From Bacillota bacterium (GTDB lineage Bacteria; Bacillota; DTU065), in assembly GCA_018435125.1 (NCBI GenBank), contig JAHDNZ010000071.1:1-46067 (forward strand): a DNA stretch of 46,067 bases, read 5' to 3'. Under the pieces are notes generated by a model. The model saw nothing but the letters and a program-made list of their open reading frames with translations. It was not told where the DNA came from and ran no database searches. Shown piece by piece: positions 33,547-41,662 of the stretch; position 1 is the first letter of the stretch; the number at the start of each line of letters is the position of its first letter. A program made the translations under genes and the position numbers.

Positions 33547-34691
33547 TTTTGCTCTCCTCCCTGATAAATAACTTCCATAGCAGCTCCCACACCTGTGCCA
33601 AGTTTAACCGGGTAGTTAACTTCTTTTAAAGCTAACTCCAAAGCAGTTATGGCACCTAGGAGATCGGCAATATCCATATAACCCATATGGCCGATGCGAA
33701 TTATTTTACCCTTTAGCCTATCCTGGCCTCCGGCTACTGCAAAGCCATACTTTTTCTTCATCAAAGACCTTACAGCTTCTGTATCCACATCACCGCAAAA
33801 AGCGGTGACGGTGTAGGAAGCATCTTCGTCTTTGGCCAAAAGAGTCAACCCTAAAGCTCTAACTGCCTCACGACAAGCTCTAGCCAAAAGCTGGTGACGG
33901 GAAAAAACCGTTTCCAAACCTTCATTTAAGATCATGTTGCAAGCTTCATCTAGGGCATAAAACAGTGAAACATTAGGAGTATAGGGAGTACTCCACTTGG
34001 CCTGAGCTTTTTTAGCTTTTTTAAGACTAAGATAGTAGTTAGTTGAATCGTTACCGTTAATAATTTCTAAAGCTTTGGGACTGACTGCCACTAATCCCAG
34101 TCCTGGTGGCAGCATAAAGGCTTTTTGCGAACCAGTAACCATGAGATCTACATTCCAGGCATCGGTTTTAATATCCATGCCACCCATAGAAGAAACGGCA
34201 TCGACTAATAGAAGTGCACCTTTTTCTTTACATAGTTTACCTAAAAAGGCAATATTATTGGCAACACCAGTTGAAGTCTCGTTATGAGTTGCACAAACTA
34301 ACTTAAATTGTTTTTCAGCCATAACTCTTTTAACTTCCGCCAAATCATAACTTGAACCCCACTCATACTCTAAAACTGTTACCTCAGCCTTAAAAGTTCT
34401 CGCTAGTTCCACAAAGCGCTCACCAAATTTGCCGGTAACAATACACAAAACCGGATCGTTTGGATTAACTACACTGCCAACACTAGCTTCCATCGCTGCA
34501 GTACCCGAACCAGTAAGAATGACCACTTCATTTTCAGTTTGAAAGATCTTTTTTAATTTCTGAGCCAACTGCTCGTGAAATTTGGCAAAATCTCCACTTC
34601 TATGGCCCATAATCGGCCTTCCCATGGCAGAGTTCACCTGAGGTGGAACCTGGCTAGGACCTGGTATTAACAATCTTTCCTTGATAAGCAT
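33543..34691 (-). CDS. Class V aminotransferase (serine-pyruvate / alanine-glyoxylate type), 382 aa
   Basis: Begins LLIPGPSQVPPQVNSAMG, with LTGSGTAAMEASVGS, THNETSTGV, LVDAVSSMGGMDI, and the PLP lysine in VTGSQKAFMLPPG. This is the AGXT/SgaA branch, not SerC. Being coupled to serA under a serine T-box, it probably supplies the transamination step of serine synthesis or links serine with glyoxylate/pyruvate. No serB or serC is in the window. Confidence 0.92.
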   Translation of the reverse strand: MLIKERLLIPGPSQVPPQVNSAMGRPIMGHRSGDFAKFHEQLAQKLKKIFQTENEVVILTGSGTAAMEASVGSVVNPNDPVLCIVTGKFGERFVELARTFKAEVTVLEYEWGSSYDLAEVKRVMAEKQFKLVCATHNETSTGVANNIAFLGKLCKEKGALLLVDAVSSMGGMDIKTDAWNVDLMVTGSQKAFMLPPGLGLVAVSPKALEIINGNDSTNYYLSLKKAKKAQAKWSTPYTPNVSLFYALDEACNMILNEGLETVFSRHQLLARACREAVRALGLTLLAKDEDASYTVTAFCGDVDTEAVRSLMKKKYGFAVAGGQDRLKGKIIRIGHMGYMDIADLLGAITALELALKEVNYPVKLGTGVGAAMEVIYQGGEQK

Positions 34692-34769
34692 TTACTAATC
34701 TCTCCTTTTCTCTTCTCAGCTCCTCTAGTCTTTGCGCGCCAAAAGACGGAAGCTCGAAATTTAATATAA

Positions 34770-35030
34770 AAAAACTCCCGCCCTGACATATAGTCAGGGA
34801 CGAGAGATATTCCCGCGTTGCCACCCTGTTTGGTCAATATGACCCAACTCAACTAAGCTATAACGGGCTTTCCCGGATAGGTTTGCCATCGGCTTCAAAG
34901 GTGGATTCTCCAAACTCATTTTTTGGCTTGCACCGGCCGCCAAATCTCTAGCTTACGATATCTGGATACTATTCCTAGGTCTTAGCCTTTTTTCTATTTA
35001 AGAAAGAGTCTACAGATATCCAGCTGATTT
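34770..35030 (-). promoter_or_regulatory. T-box riboswitch, predicted serine-specific (UCC)
   Basis: On the minus strand the T-box sequence AGGGTGGCAACGCGGG (34829-34814) is followed by a terminator, TCCCTGAC/GTCAGGGCGGGAG, and seven T (to 34770). Upstream, stem I has the AGAGA bulge and a GGCCGGTGCAAG distal loop within TTTGGC/GCCAAA. The 3' side reads GAA-TCC-A at 34908-34902, the place and context of a specifier. UCC is a serine codon, matching the aminotransferase-serA operon. Limits of stem I are approximate. Positions 35031-35119 hold only a small AGCAAA/TTTGCT hairpin and no gene. Confidence 0.88.
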
Positions 35031-35119
35031 AGCAAAAACCGTATTTGCTTATTTTAAGCTTTTAAGTAGAGCTATTTCCAATTAGCTAGCTTTAGCACGG
35101 TTTTATCTTATAAGTTAAT

Positions 35120-35926
35120 TTATTTTAACTCTTCCCTAATTCTTTGCCTTTTATTAAAACGAAGGTACTCTGTAAAACCAGTTTCTTTTAGATTTACAAG
35201 GAGCTTGTCAAAGTCTTTGGCCACATCTTCTGGAAAATGGGCATCTGAGGCTAAAGTTATTGGGATTTGATACTTTTTTATTAATCCGAGGATAAACCTC
35301 GAAGGATACATCTCGCCTATGGGTTTTCGCCAACCTGCGGAAGAAGCTTCAAGAGCCACGCCGGTTTTAGCAATTTCTTTAATAATGTGTTCCAAAAATT
35401 CATTGAGATCGGTTTTAGGATAAAAGCCATATATTTTAATTAGGTCGGGATGAGGCAAGCTATCAAAAAGACCACTTTGGGCTGCTTTTAAGAGCGTGTT
35501 AAAATAATCATGCCAAATTATGTCCAAGTCACTTGTTTCCCAGCGAGGCAGGTGCTCTTTGAGATCAAAACCAAAATCACCCAGCCAATGCACCGAACCA
35601 AGTACATAATCAAATTCATATTGACTAATAAATTCTCTAATGGCTGACTCTGCTTCAGGCACATAATCTATTTCAATGCCGATTTTAATAGGCCAACCCA
35701 GGCTTTTTGCTTGATTTAACAGCTCTAAATACTCTTTTACACTATCAACATTACGTGGAGCGGTAAAAAAATTATCTAAAAGATGCTTGGCTTCTTTAAA
35801 ACGGTAGCAGTGCTCGGAAAAGCCAATTTCACTCAAGCCCAGGCTTTTACCTTGGTCAAGAAATTTTTTTACATATTCTAATTCTTTAGGTCCATTTTCC
35901 AGATGTAGGTGATAATCTGCAAGCAT
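35120..35926 (-). CDS. PHP-family histidinol-phosphatase-like protein, 268 aa
   Basis: PHP motifs are present: MLADYHLHLENGP (H6, H8), EIGFSEHCYRF, KIGIEIDYVPEAE, DYVLGSVHWLGDFGFD, and SLPHPDLIKIYGFYPK, ending with ITLASDAHFPEDVAKDFD. This is the layout of HisK-type histidinol phosphatases. No his genes are near; it starts one base inside the upstream glycosidase-like stop (TAATG), so its true substrate may differ. Confidence 0.8.
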   Translation of the reverse strand: MLADYHLHLENGPKELEYVKKFLDQGKSLGLSEIGFSEHCYRFKEAKHLLDNFFTAPRNVDSVKEYLELLNQAKSLGWPIKIGIEIDYVPEAESAIREFISQYEFDYVLGSVHWLGDFGFDLKEHLPRWETSDLDIIWHDYFNTLLKAAQSGLFDSLPHPDLIKIYGFYPKTDLNEFLEHIIKEIAKTGVALEASSAGWRKPIGEMYPSRFILGLIKKYQIPITLASDAHFPEDVAKDFDKLLVNLKETGFTEYLRFNKRQRIREELK

Positions 35927-37407
35927 TAACTTCCACCTCTTATTGTTTCTCTAATGAGATCCCACCAATCGTAATGGTCAATATAAACAAGATCAAAAAG
36001 CATAACACCGGCACTCTTATTTAAACAAACCTGAATAGCTTCTTTAATAACTTCCGGTTTTTGATGGTATTTGAGCAGGTAAAGACCTCCATAGACAGTT
36101 GTAGCCTTTAAGATAACCTGATTTACCAATTCAGCTGCCCCTTCAACACAATGCCAAGGCTTATATTCAGGAGACTGACCTGCTTCTGTTCTAATAGCAA
36201 CCTTGGCTTTAACTTTATTCTCTAAATCCTTAAGATAAACATCTTCATAATAGTTACCAGAGATAAGAAGATCCAGTACTTCGGCATAGCCTGTATCCTT
36301 ATAACCATCTTTAGCCAAGGGAGAATCAAACTGATATTTGTTACTGGCCCAGTTAGCGCCAAGAGCATAGTAGTCAGGATACCAAGAATCTGAGTAGTCA
36401 CCAAAAACCAAATCAGGCCTAAGGGATTTAACTCTCTCTCTTGCTTTAATAATGAAATCTTTAATACCAAGCGACCGGAAGTAAAACCATTCCTTAGCTA
36501 AAGAACCTAGCTCAAACTGTTTTTTTCCATCTATAAATTTAAGTGTCAAGATATCTTCAGGCCAGTTTTCAACCTCTTTACCCAGATAATCTTCAAAAAG
36601 TTTTCTGGTTTTTGGACTAAAATCACAGTTAATACTGTGATATCTCACCTTGTTTAGAACTATTCCATCTATTTGATAGTGGGAGATAACTTCTTCTAAT
36701 AAAGCCAGCTCATAAGCTTGTACTTGGGGAAGCAGGGGATTAACAAAACCATGTGGTATATCAGCCCAGGCACTAACAGGTCTAATTTCGTTTTTAACAA
36801 CCAAACGTGAACCTAGGTGTTGTTTTAATATCTCTGCCATAGAATCAAGGCCATATACTACAGGGTTATCATGCAAAGAGACTTCTCCTTTGGTAACTAT
36901 CTCTGCTACTTTATTATCCTTAATAATAGCCGCTGCACCTGCTACGCTAAGACTATCATAGCTATCTGCTGTTAGATAAGATAATTCCTTCGCCTTGGGG
37001 TAGGTATTATATCTAGCAATAGCCATTAAATTACCGTCTTTTTCTAAATAAAGTGCCTGAGTGTAAGCTTGTGAAGCCCAGTCTTTTTTGGTATAAGCCA
37101 GTCCAAAACCGTTTTTCCCTTCGCAAAAGACATTTAAAGAAGCAAAGACTTCCAGTCCCAGGCTATGGGCTTCAGCAATCAGTACCGCTAAAGGATCGTG
37201 ACTAGAGTCCATCTCTATATCTTTTTTCTTAAAAAAAGGGGCAATGCGACTGCGGTAAAGCACAGAGCCTTCTATTGGTTTAATATCAAGCACTAACGTA
37301 GTAACGCCGGAACTCTTAGCTTTACTAGCAATGCGTTTAATCTCTGCTCTACTTCCAATGCGTTCATAATTGGCTACGGCATCAATCCAAAGCAGAATTC
37401 TTCTCAT
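35926..37407 (-). CDS. GHL10-like glycosyl hydrolase (TIM barrel), 493 aa
   Basis: Begins MRRILLWIDAVANYERIGSR, with LVLDIKPIEGSVLYRSRIAP and a HSLGLEVFASLNVFCEG strand, all typical of the GHL10/FenI-type putative glycosidases. A YQIDGIVLNKVRYHSIN segment and GVMLFDLVYIDHYDWW end the barrel. No signal peptide is seen. The start at 37407 has GGGGAGG upstream. It is coupled to the PHP phosphatase, suggesting sugar-phosphate or glycan degradation, which is inference. Confidence 0.65.
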   Translation of the reverse strand: MRRILLWIDAVANYERIGSRAEIKRIASKAKSSGVTTLVLDIKPIEGSVLYRSRIAPFFKKKDIEMDSSHDPLAVLIAEAHSLGLEVFASLNVFCEGKNGFGLAYTKKDWASQAYTQALYLEKDGNLMAIARYNTYPKAKELSYLTADSYDSLSVAGAAAIIKDNKVAEIVTKGEVSLHDNPVVYGLDSMAEILKQHLGSRLVVKNEIRPVSAWADIPHGFVNPLLPQVQAYELALLEEVISHYQIDGIVLNKVRYHSINCDFSPKTRKLFEDYLGKEVENWPEDILTLKFIDGKKQFELGSLAKEWFYFRSLGIKDFIIKARERVKSLRPDLVFGDYSDSWYPDYYALGANWASNKYQFDSPLAKDGYKDTGYAEVLDLLISGNYYEDVYLKDLENKVKAKVAIRTEAGQSPEYKPWHCVEGAAELVNQVILKATTVYGGLYLLKYHQKPEVIKEAIQVCLNKSAGVMLFDLVYIDHYDWWDLIRETIRGGS

Positions 37408-37614
37408 TTTTATAACCTCCCCAGTAAAATAGGAGCTTCTCTATCCTAAAGCATTAGCAAAATATTATAATTAATCTTTATTATCTTTTATTATAGCAAA
37501 TCTTAGCTGTCCTTAATAGATGCAGGATTCTTTGCAGGGATAGCTATAAATATGTGGAAAATCTTAGAAGTAAAAGCATTTGGAAGGAGAGAAGGTGCTC
37601 TCGCACCGCAACTA

Positions 37615-38301
37615 ATGGAGCCTACGGTTAAACTGATTAATTATACACCAAACCCGGAACGCACAATTGCCGCAGCGGCAAGACTTTGCTACTGTGATAA
37701 AAGCGGTGATGACCTTTTTTTAAATCTTACTGAGGCTGAAGTAAAAAAAATGGTTAAAAAAATTATCGAACTCGGTCATTACTCTGTCTTAGAGCACGTA
37801 AGTTTCACCTTTGCTATTAGTGGTATATCAAGAGTAACAACTCATCAGCTAGTAAGACACCGTGTGGGTTGTTCCTATTCCCAACGCAGCCAAAGATATA
37901 TTGAAGAAGATAACTTTAGCTTCATTATACCACCTAGTATTAAAGAACGTCCCGAACTACTTGATAAATACACCGAGGCTATGGAAAACCTTAACAGCCT
38001 TTACGAAGAATTTGCTGAAATTGTTCCCAAAGAAGATGCCAGGTATCTCCTACCTCAAGCCATCGAAAGCAAAATTATAGTTACCTATAGCCTACGTGCA
38101 CTGCTTCACTTTATTGAACTGCGTGCCTGTAAAAGAGCTCAATGGGAGATTCAAATTCTAGCCTGGAGAATGTTAAAAGAAGCTAAAAAAGTAGCTCCTC
38201 TTCTTTTTGAAGATGCGGGACCGGGGTGTTTAAGGGGAGGCTGTCCGGAGGGTAAAATGAGCTGTGGCAAGCCATATTTGACAAATGACATCGAGATCTA
38301 A
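37615..38301 (+). CDS. thyX: Flavin-dependent thymidylate synthase
   Basis: The ThyX signature is present (RHRVGCSYSQRSQRY), with HYSVLEHVSFTFAISG before it and LRALLHFIELRACKRAQWEI after it. It makes dTMP from dUMP using FAD, NADPH and methylene-THF. The homologous start is ATG at 37615 (MEPTVKLINYTP). An in-frame ATG at 37552 would add 21 residues. GGAAGGAGAG (37582-37591) is 23 bases from 37615, but a GGTGC-TCTC-GCACC hairpin between them would shorten the distance to about 10. The C-terminus has CLRGGCPEGKMSCG, with three Cys beyond the usual fold. Confidence 0.95.
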   Translation: MEPTVKLINYTPNPERTIAAAARLCYCDKSGDDLFLNLTEAEVKKMVKKIIELGHYSVLEHVSFTFAISGISRVTTHQLVRHRVGCSYSQRSQRYIEEDNFSFIIPPSIKERPELLDKYTEAMENLNSLYEEFAEIVPKEDARYLLPQAIESKIIVTYSLRALLHFIELRACKRAQWEIQILAWRMLKEAKKVAPLLFEDAGPGCLRGGCPEGKMSCGKPYLTNDIEI

Positions 38302-38305
38302 TAAA

Positions 38306-38572
38306 TTAGGTAAAGGAGCCAATAATAAGAAGAATAGCTCCCAATAAAATAATAAAAATACGCCAAAAAGGTATCTCTGTCATTGAACTAAGTCCTACTA
38401 TTAAACCGACTAAAAGAGCAAGAGGTCCGAGAATTCCCATTAAAGCACTGAGTCTAACTATTGTTTTGGGATCTTGTTTCAGGTAAATAATAACAGCACA
38501 GCCTACCTCAAAAAGACCTGAAACCAACCTCAACAAAGCAGTAAGTGTACTTGCTTTTATTACAAACAGCAT
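38306..38572 (-). CDS. yqhV: YqhV-like small membrane protein (DUF2619), 88 aa
   Basis: The start at 38572 has GAGGTG upstream and gives MLFVIKASTLTALLRLVSGL, matching the YqhV pattern; a longer frame from 38641 runs into the clpP promoter. Three membrane helices are visible, with ALMGILGPLALLVGLIVGL in the second. In Bacillus yqhV lies beside the spoIIIA operon; here no spo genes are nearby. It ends 4 bases from the thyX stop, converging. Confidence 0.7.
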   Translation of the reverse strand: MLFVIKASTLTALLRLVSGLFEVGCAVIIYLKQDPKTIVRLSALMGILGPLALLVGLIVGLSSMTEIPFWRIFIILLGAILLIIGSFT

Positions 38573-38639
38573 CAAAAACACCTCAGCAACAACATATGTT
38601 AAATAGAGGTGTGTATAGTCCAAAAAGGAGGAGTTTAAC

Positions 38640-39233
38640 ATGAGTATATTAGTACCAATGGTTGTAGAGCAAACCTCTCGTGGCGAACGCGCTTATGATA
38701 TCTATTCACGTCTTTTAGAAGATCGCATTATCTTTGTAGGCGGTCCGATTAATGACTCAGTTGCCAACCTAGTTGTTGCTCAGTTGCTGTTTCTAGAAAG
38801 CAAAGACCCTAAAGCCGATATCAGTGTCTATATTAATAGTCCCGGGGGCGAAATCTATTCGGGCCTTGCTATCTATGACACCATGCAGTATATCCGCTGT
38901 GATGTATCTACTATCTGTGTCGGCTTAGCCGCTTCCATGGCAGCAGTATTACTCTCAGCCGGAGCCAAAGGTAAACGGTATGCACTGCCGTACTCGCGTA
39001 TAATGATCCATCAGCCTCTTGGAGGAGCACAGGGACAGGCTAAAGATATCGAAATTCAAGCCAGAGAGATCCTGCGGCTAAAGTCTTCTCTCAACGATAT
39101 TATAGTTAAACACACTGGTCAGCCTCTTGATATTATTGAAAGAGACACTGATCGGGATAATTTTATGGATGCGGAAGAAGCTAAAAAATATGGCCTTATT
39201 GATGGCATTTTACTCGAAAGACCACATGCCTAA
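38640..39233 (+). CDS. clpP: ATP-dependent Clp protease proteolytic subunit
   Basis: ClpP landmarks are in place: [40 protein letters not shown], the catalytic Ser in [13 protein letters not shown], His in IMIHQPLGG, and Asp in RDTDRDNFM. The length of 197 is normal. AAGGAGG lies 7 bases before the ATG. tig, clpX and lon are absent nearby, so this may be a second, separately expressed clpP or a rearranged locus. Confidence 0.95.
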   Translation: MSILVPMVVEQTSRGERAYDIYSRLLEDRIIFVGGPINDSVANLVVAQLLFLESKDPKADISVYINSPGGEIYSGLAIYDTMQYIRCDVSTICVGLAASMAAVLLSAGAKGKRYALPYSRIMIHQPLGGAQGQAKDIEIQAREILRLKSSLNDIIVKHTGQPLDIIERDTDRDNFMDAEEAKKYGLIDGILLERPHA

Positions 39234-39242
39234 AAAATGCCA

Positions 39243-39276
39243 TAAAGCGCCTCTTTCAAAAGAGGCGCTCTTTTTA
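39243..39276 (+). terminator. Terminator of clpP
   Basis: AGCGCCTCTTT, loop CAAA, and AGAGGCGCT form a near-perfect stem followed by a T-run, 10 bases after the clpP stop. Confidence 0.9.
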
Positions 39277-39303
39277 TAAACAAAACTTGTGAGGTGGGCT
39301 AAT

Positions 39304-39978
39304 ATGACCGGGACGCTAATAAATACTGCCACAATATTAGCTGGTAGTTTATTGGGATTAATGCTTGGTAGCAGACTCCAAGAAAAAACCAAAACGACAG
39401 TGCTTAATACCGTTTCTTTAGTTGTTTTATATCTTGGCATAGAAACTGCCGCTAAAGGAAATAATTTAGTTGCTATCCTTCTAGGTCTGGTTTTGGGAAG
39501 TGTAATCGGCGAAGCCCTACAACTCGAAGAACATCTAAACCATTTGGGACAGGCAATCGAAAAAAAACTCAAAGCCAGCCAAGGGCGTTTTGCAACCGGA
39601 TTTGTAACAGCCACACTGCTTTTTTGTGTAGGTCCGATGGCTATACTTGGCTCCTTGCAAGATGGGCTGAGGCAAGGTTATAATATCTTGCTTACTAAAG
39701 CCACACTTGATGGACTATCTTCTGTAGCACTTAGTGCTTCTTTGGGTATTGGGGTTAGTTTTTCAGCTTGCAGTGTCTTAATCTATCAGGGAATTTTAAC
39801 CTTGCTTGCCTCCTGTTTAGGGAATTTAGCTACTGCCGAGGTTGTAGCTTCCCTTTCAGGTGCCGGTGGCATATTGATAATTGGGATAGGGTTTAATATG
39901 TTAGGTCTTACTAAAATTAAAACTGCCAATTTACTTCCGGGCCTTATCCTAGCCCCTCTAATAACCCTTCTTTTTTAG
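39304..39978 (+). CDS. DUF554 membrane protein, 224 aa
   Basis: ATG at 39304 follows GAGGTGGG by 7 bases; a GTG 15 bases earlier would destroy that spacing. The sequence MTGTLINTATILAGSLLGLM, then KTTVLNTVSLVVLYLGIETA, then GFVTATLLFCVGPMAILGSL is the DUF554/YdfK pattern. About seven membrane helices. It is a predicted inner-membrane transporter-like protein of unknown substrate. Confidence 0.85.
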   Translation: MTGTLINTATILAGSLLGLMLGSRLQEKTKTTVLNTVSLVVLYLGIETAAKGNNLVAILLGLVLGSVIGEALQLEEHLNHLGQAIEKKLKASQGRFATGFVTATLLFCVGPMAILGSLQDGLRQGYNILLTKATLDGLSSVALSASLGIGVSFSACSVLIYQGILTLLASCLGNLATAEVVASLSGAGGILIIGIGFNMLGLTKIKTANLLPGLILAPLITLLF

Positions 39979-40002
39979 CTTATTGCCTAAGGAGAGTAGC
40001 CT

Positions 40003-40509
40003 ATGGAAGCTAAAATTAAACACTTCCTTTTTACTCTTTCAGAGCTAATTATAGTTACCACTTTTTTTATGTTCTTTATTGCTCAAACCTTTTTAATTCA
40101 AGGCTTCTCAATGGAGCCTACCCTTAAAAATGGCCAACGGATTATGGTTGAAAAAGTATCTCTGCTTTTTAAAAGACCCAAACACGGTGATATTGTCATC
40201 TTTCAAAACCCCAAAAACGAAGCTCAACTCTTTATCAAAAGAGTGATTGGGGTTGGAGGAGACGAAATAATTATCGATAAAAGTACCATTTCCGTGAATG
40301 GCAAGCTCTTAAAAGAAAATTATATAACCGAGCCACTTAATTTTCCTCAATACCTACGTTATTTAGTTCCTAAAGATCACTTTTTTGTTTTAGGTGACAA
40401 TCGCAACCATTCCTCCGATAGCCGTTTTTTAGGTGCTGTTTCCAAAAAACATATTCTTGGAAGAGCGATTTTTATCTATTGGCCTATTAGAGAGGTAGCT
40501 ATTTTTTAG
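40003..40509 (+). CDS. lepB: Type I signal peptidase
   Basis: One N-terminal membrane helix (LIIVTTFFMFFIAQTFLIQG) leads to the catalytic GFSMEPTL (S36). The lysine base is in LFIKRVIG (K79), and the later boxes are FVLGDNRNHSSDSR. The length of 168 residues fits SipS-type Gram-positive enzymes. It cleaves signal peptides outside the membrane. GGAGAG lies upstream; it follows the DUF554 gene by 24 bases. Confidence 0.96.
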   Translation: MEAKIKHFLFTLSELIIVTTFFMFFIAQTFLIQGFSMEPTLKNGQRIMVEKVSLLFKRPKHGDIVIFQNPKNEAQLFIKRVIGVGGDEIIIDKSTISVNGKLLKENYITEPLNFPQYLRYLVPKDHFFVLGDNRNHSSDSRFLGAVSKKHILGRAIFIYWPIREVAIF

Positions 40510-40520
40510 CTAGTTGCAAA

Positions 40521-40557
40521 TAAAAAGGGAAGCCTAGCCAAAGGCTTCCCTTTTTTT
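40521..40557. terminator. Bidirectional terminator
   Basis: AAAAAGGGAAGCC and GGCTTCCCTTTTTTT form a perfect stem around an 8-base loop, between converging lepB and metQ. Confidence 0.9.
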
Positions 40558-41347
40558 ATTCAACTGTAAAACCAAGCACTAGTGACCCGGCATACTTACT
40601 GGTGACATAATCGGCAACTTCTTTAGAATGGTAGGCTTTTATTAACTCTTCAAAAAGTGGATTGTTATCGTTTTTACGTATGGCAATAATATTTACATAG
40701 GCTGAATCTTTATTCTCTGTGTAAATAGGTCCCTTAACTGGATCAAGCCCCGCAGAAACAGCATAGGTGGTATTGATAGCTGCCATATCTACATCCGGCA
40801 GTGCTCTTGGTAGCTGAGCAGCCTCTAATTCCACAAATTGCAGCTTTTTAGGATTAGAAGCGATGTCAAATACTGTGGCTTCAATACCAATACCTGGTTT
40901 TAGTTTGATTAAGCCTGCATTTTCCAATAGCATTAACACCCGTCCGGCATTGGTAGGATCGTTAGGTATAGCTATAATAGCTTTATCTCTTAATTCAGAT
41001 AGTGATTTTACCTTTTTCGAATAAAGATTTATGGGAAAAACAATGGTAGGTGCAAGTTTTACTAGATCTAGTTTCCTGTCGGCACAGAATTTCTTAAGAT
41101 AAGGTTCGTGTTGAAAGCTATTGGCATCAATAGAGCCGTCAGCCAATGCTAAATTAGGAGTTACAAAATCGGCAAAAGAGACTATCTCCAGTTTAATATC
41201 CTTCTTTTTGAGGACATCTCTGACAATTTCCATGATCTCTTCATGGGGGCCTGGGTTAACTCCTACTCTTAAAGTCTTAGGTGCCGCCCAAACAGTCACA
41301 GCTAGAATCAAGCTTAGCCCTAGAGCCAGTAATTTAGAAACACTCAT
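40556..41347 (-). CDS. metQ: MetQ/NlpA-type methionine-binding protein, 263 aa
   Basis: Signal sequence: SKLLALGLSLILAVTVWAAP. The mature domain has LRVGVNPGPHEEIMEIV, ANSFQHEPYLKKFCADRKLD, and AIPNDPTNAGRVLMLLENAG, as in MetQ/NlpA. Members feed methionine to the MetNI transporter. There is no lipobox Cys, so it would be cleaved by signal peptidase I and not lipid-anchored, unusual for a Gram-positive binding protein. metN and metI are not adjacent. A SAM-I riboswitch controls it, confirming a methionine link. Confidence 0.92.
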   Translation of the reverse strand: MSVSKLLALGLSLILAVTVWAAPKTLRVGVNPGPHEEIMEIVRDVLKKKDIKLEIVSFADFVTPNLALADGSIDANSFQHEPYLKKFCADRKLDLVKLAPTIVFPINLYSKKVKSLSELRDKAIIAIPNDPTNAGRVLMLLENAGLIKLKPGIGIEATVFDIASNPKKLQFVELEAAQLPRALPDVDMAAINTTYAVSAGLDPVKGPIYTENKDSAYVNIIAIRKNDNNPLFEELIKAYHSKEVADYVTSKYAGSLVLGFTVE

Positions 41348-41385
41348 CTTTTTTACCTCCCTTTTTGCTCTTCCCAGGTAAGATA

Positions 41386-41414
41386 AGAAAAAGCTTCCTG
41401 TTTAGAGGAAGCTT
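41386..41414 (-). terminator. Expression-platform terminator of the SAM riboswitch
   Basis: AAGCTTCCT and AGGAAGCTT pair across GTTTAG. On the minus strand a short T-run (TTTTTC) follows, placing a ligand-dependent terminator 40 bases before metQ. Confidence 0.8.
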
Positions 41415-41420
41415 GCTCAC

Positions 41421-41529
41421 TTCCTCTTATCTCTCGAATTAATTTTAATTAACTCGCAGGAGTTGGCACCTTGCTAATGCAGGTTGCCGGGCTTCATCGG
41501 GCCAGTCCCTCCACCTCTCTGGATAAGAG
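41421..41529 (-). promoter_or_regulatory. SAM-I (S-box) riboswitch
   Basis: On the minus strand: CTCTTATCCAGAGAGGTGG at the 5' P1 side, then GGGACTGGCCCGATGAAGCC, CGGCAACCTGC, AAGGTGCCAACTCCTGC, and GAGAGATAAGAGG closing P1. These are the conserved S-box blocks in order. P1 overlaps the sequence needed by the downstream terminator. The gap 41530-41662 holds only the leader of the following plus-strand gene. Confidence 0.95.
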
Positions 41530-41662
41530 CTGATATATTATTGATAAAAATAGTAACAAAAAAGATCCATCTTTGTCAAGAAAATATTTTAGCGCTAAAA
41601 AGCGCAGGTAAAAGAGAAACCTCTGTAGAAATTTCTAATTTGATTGAATTAAGAGGTGGTAT

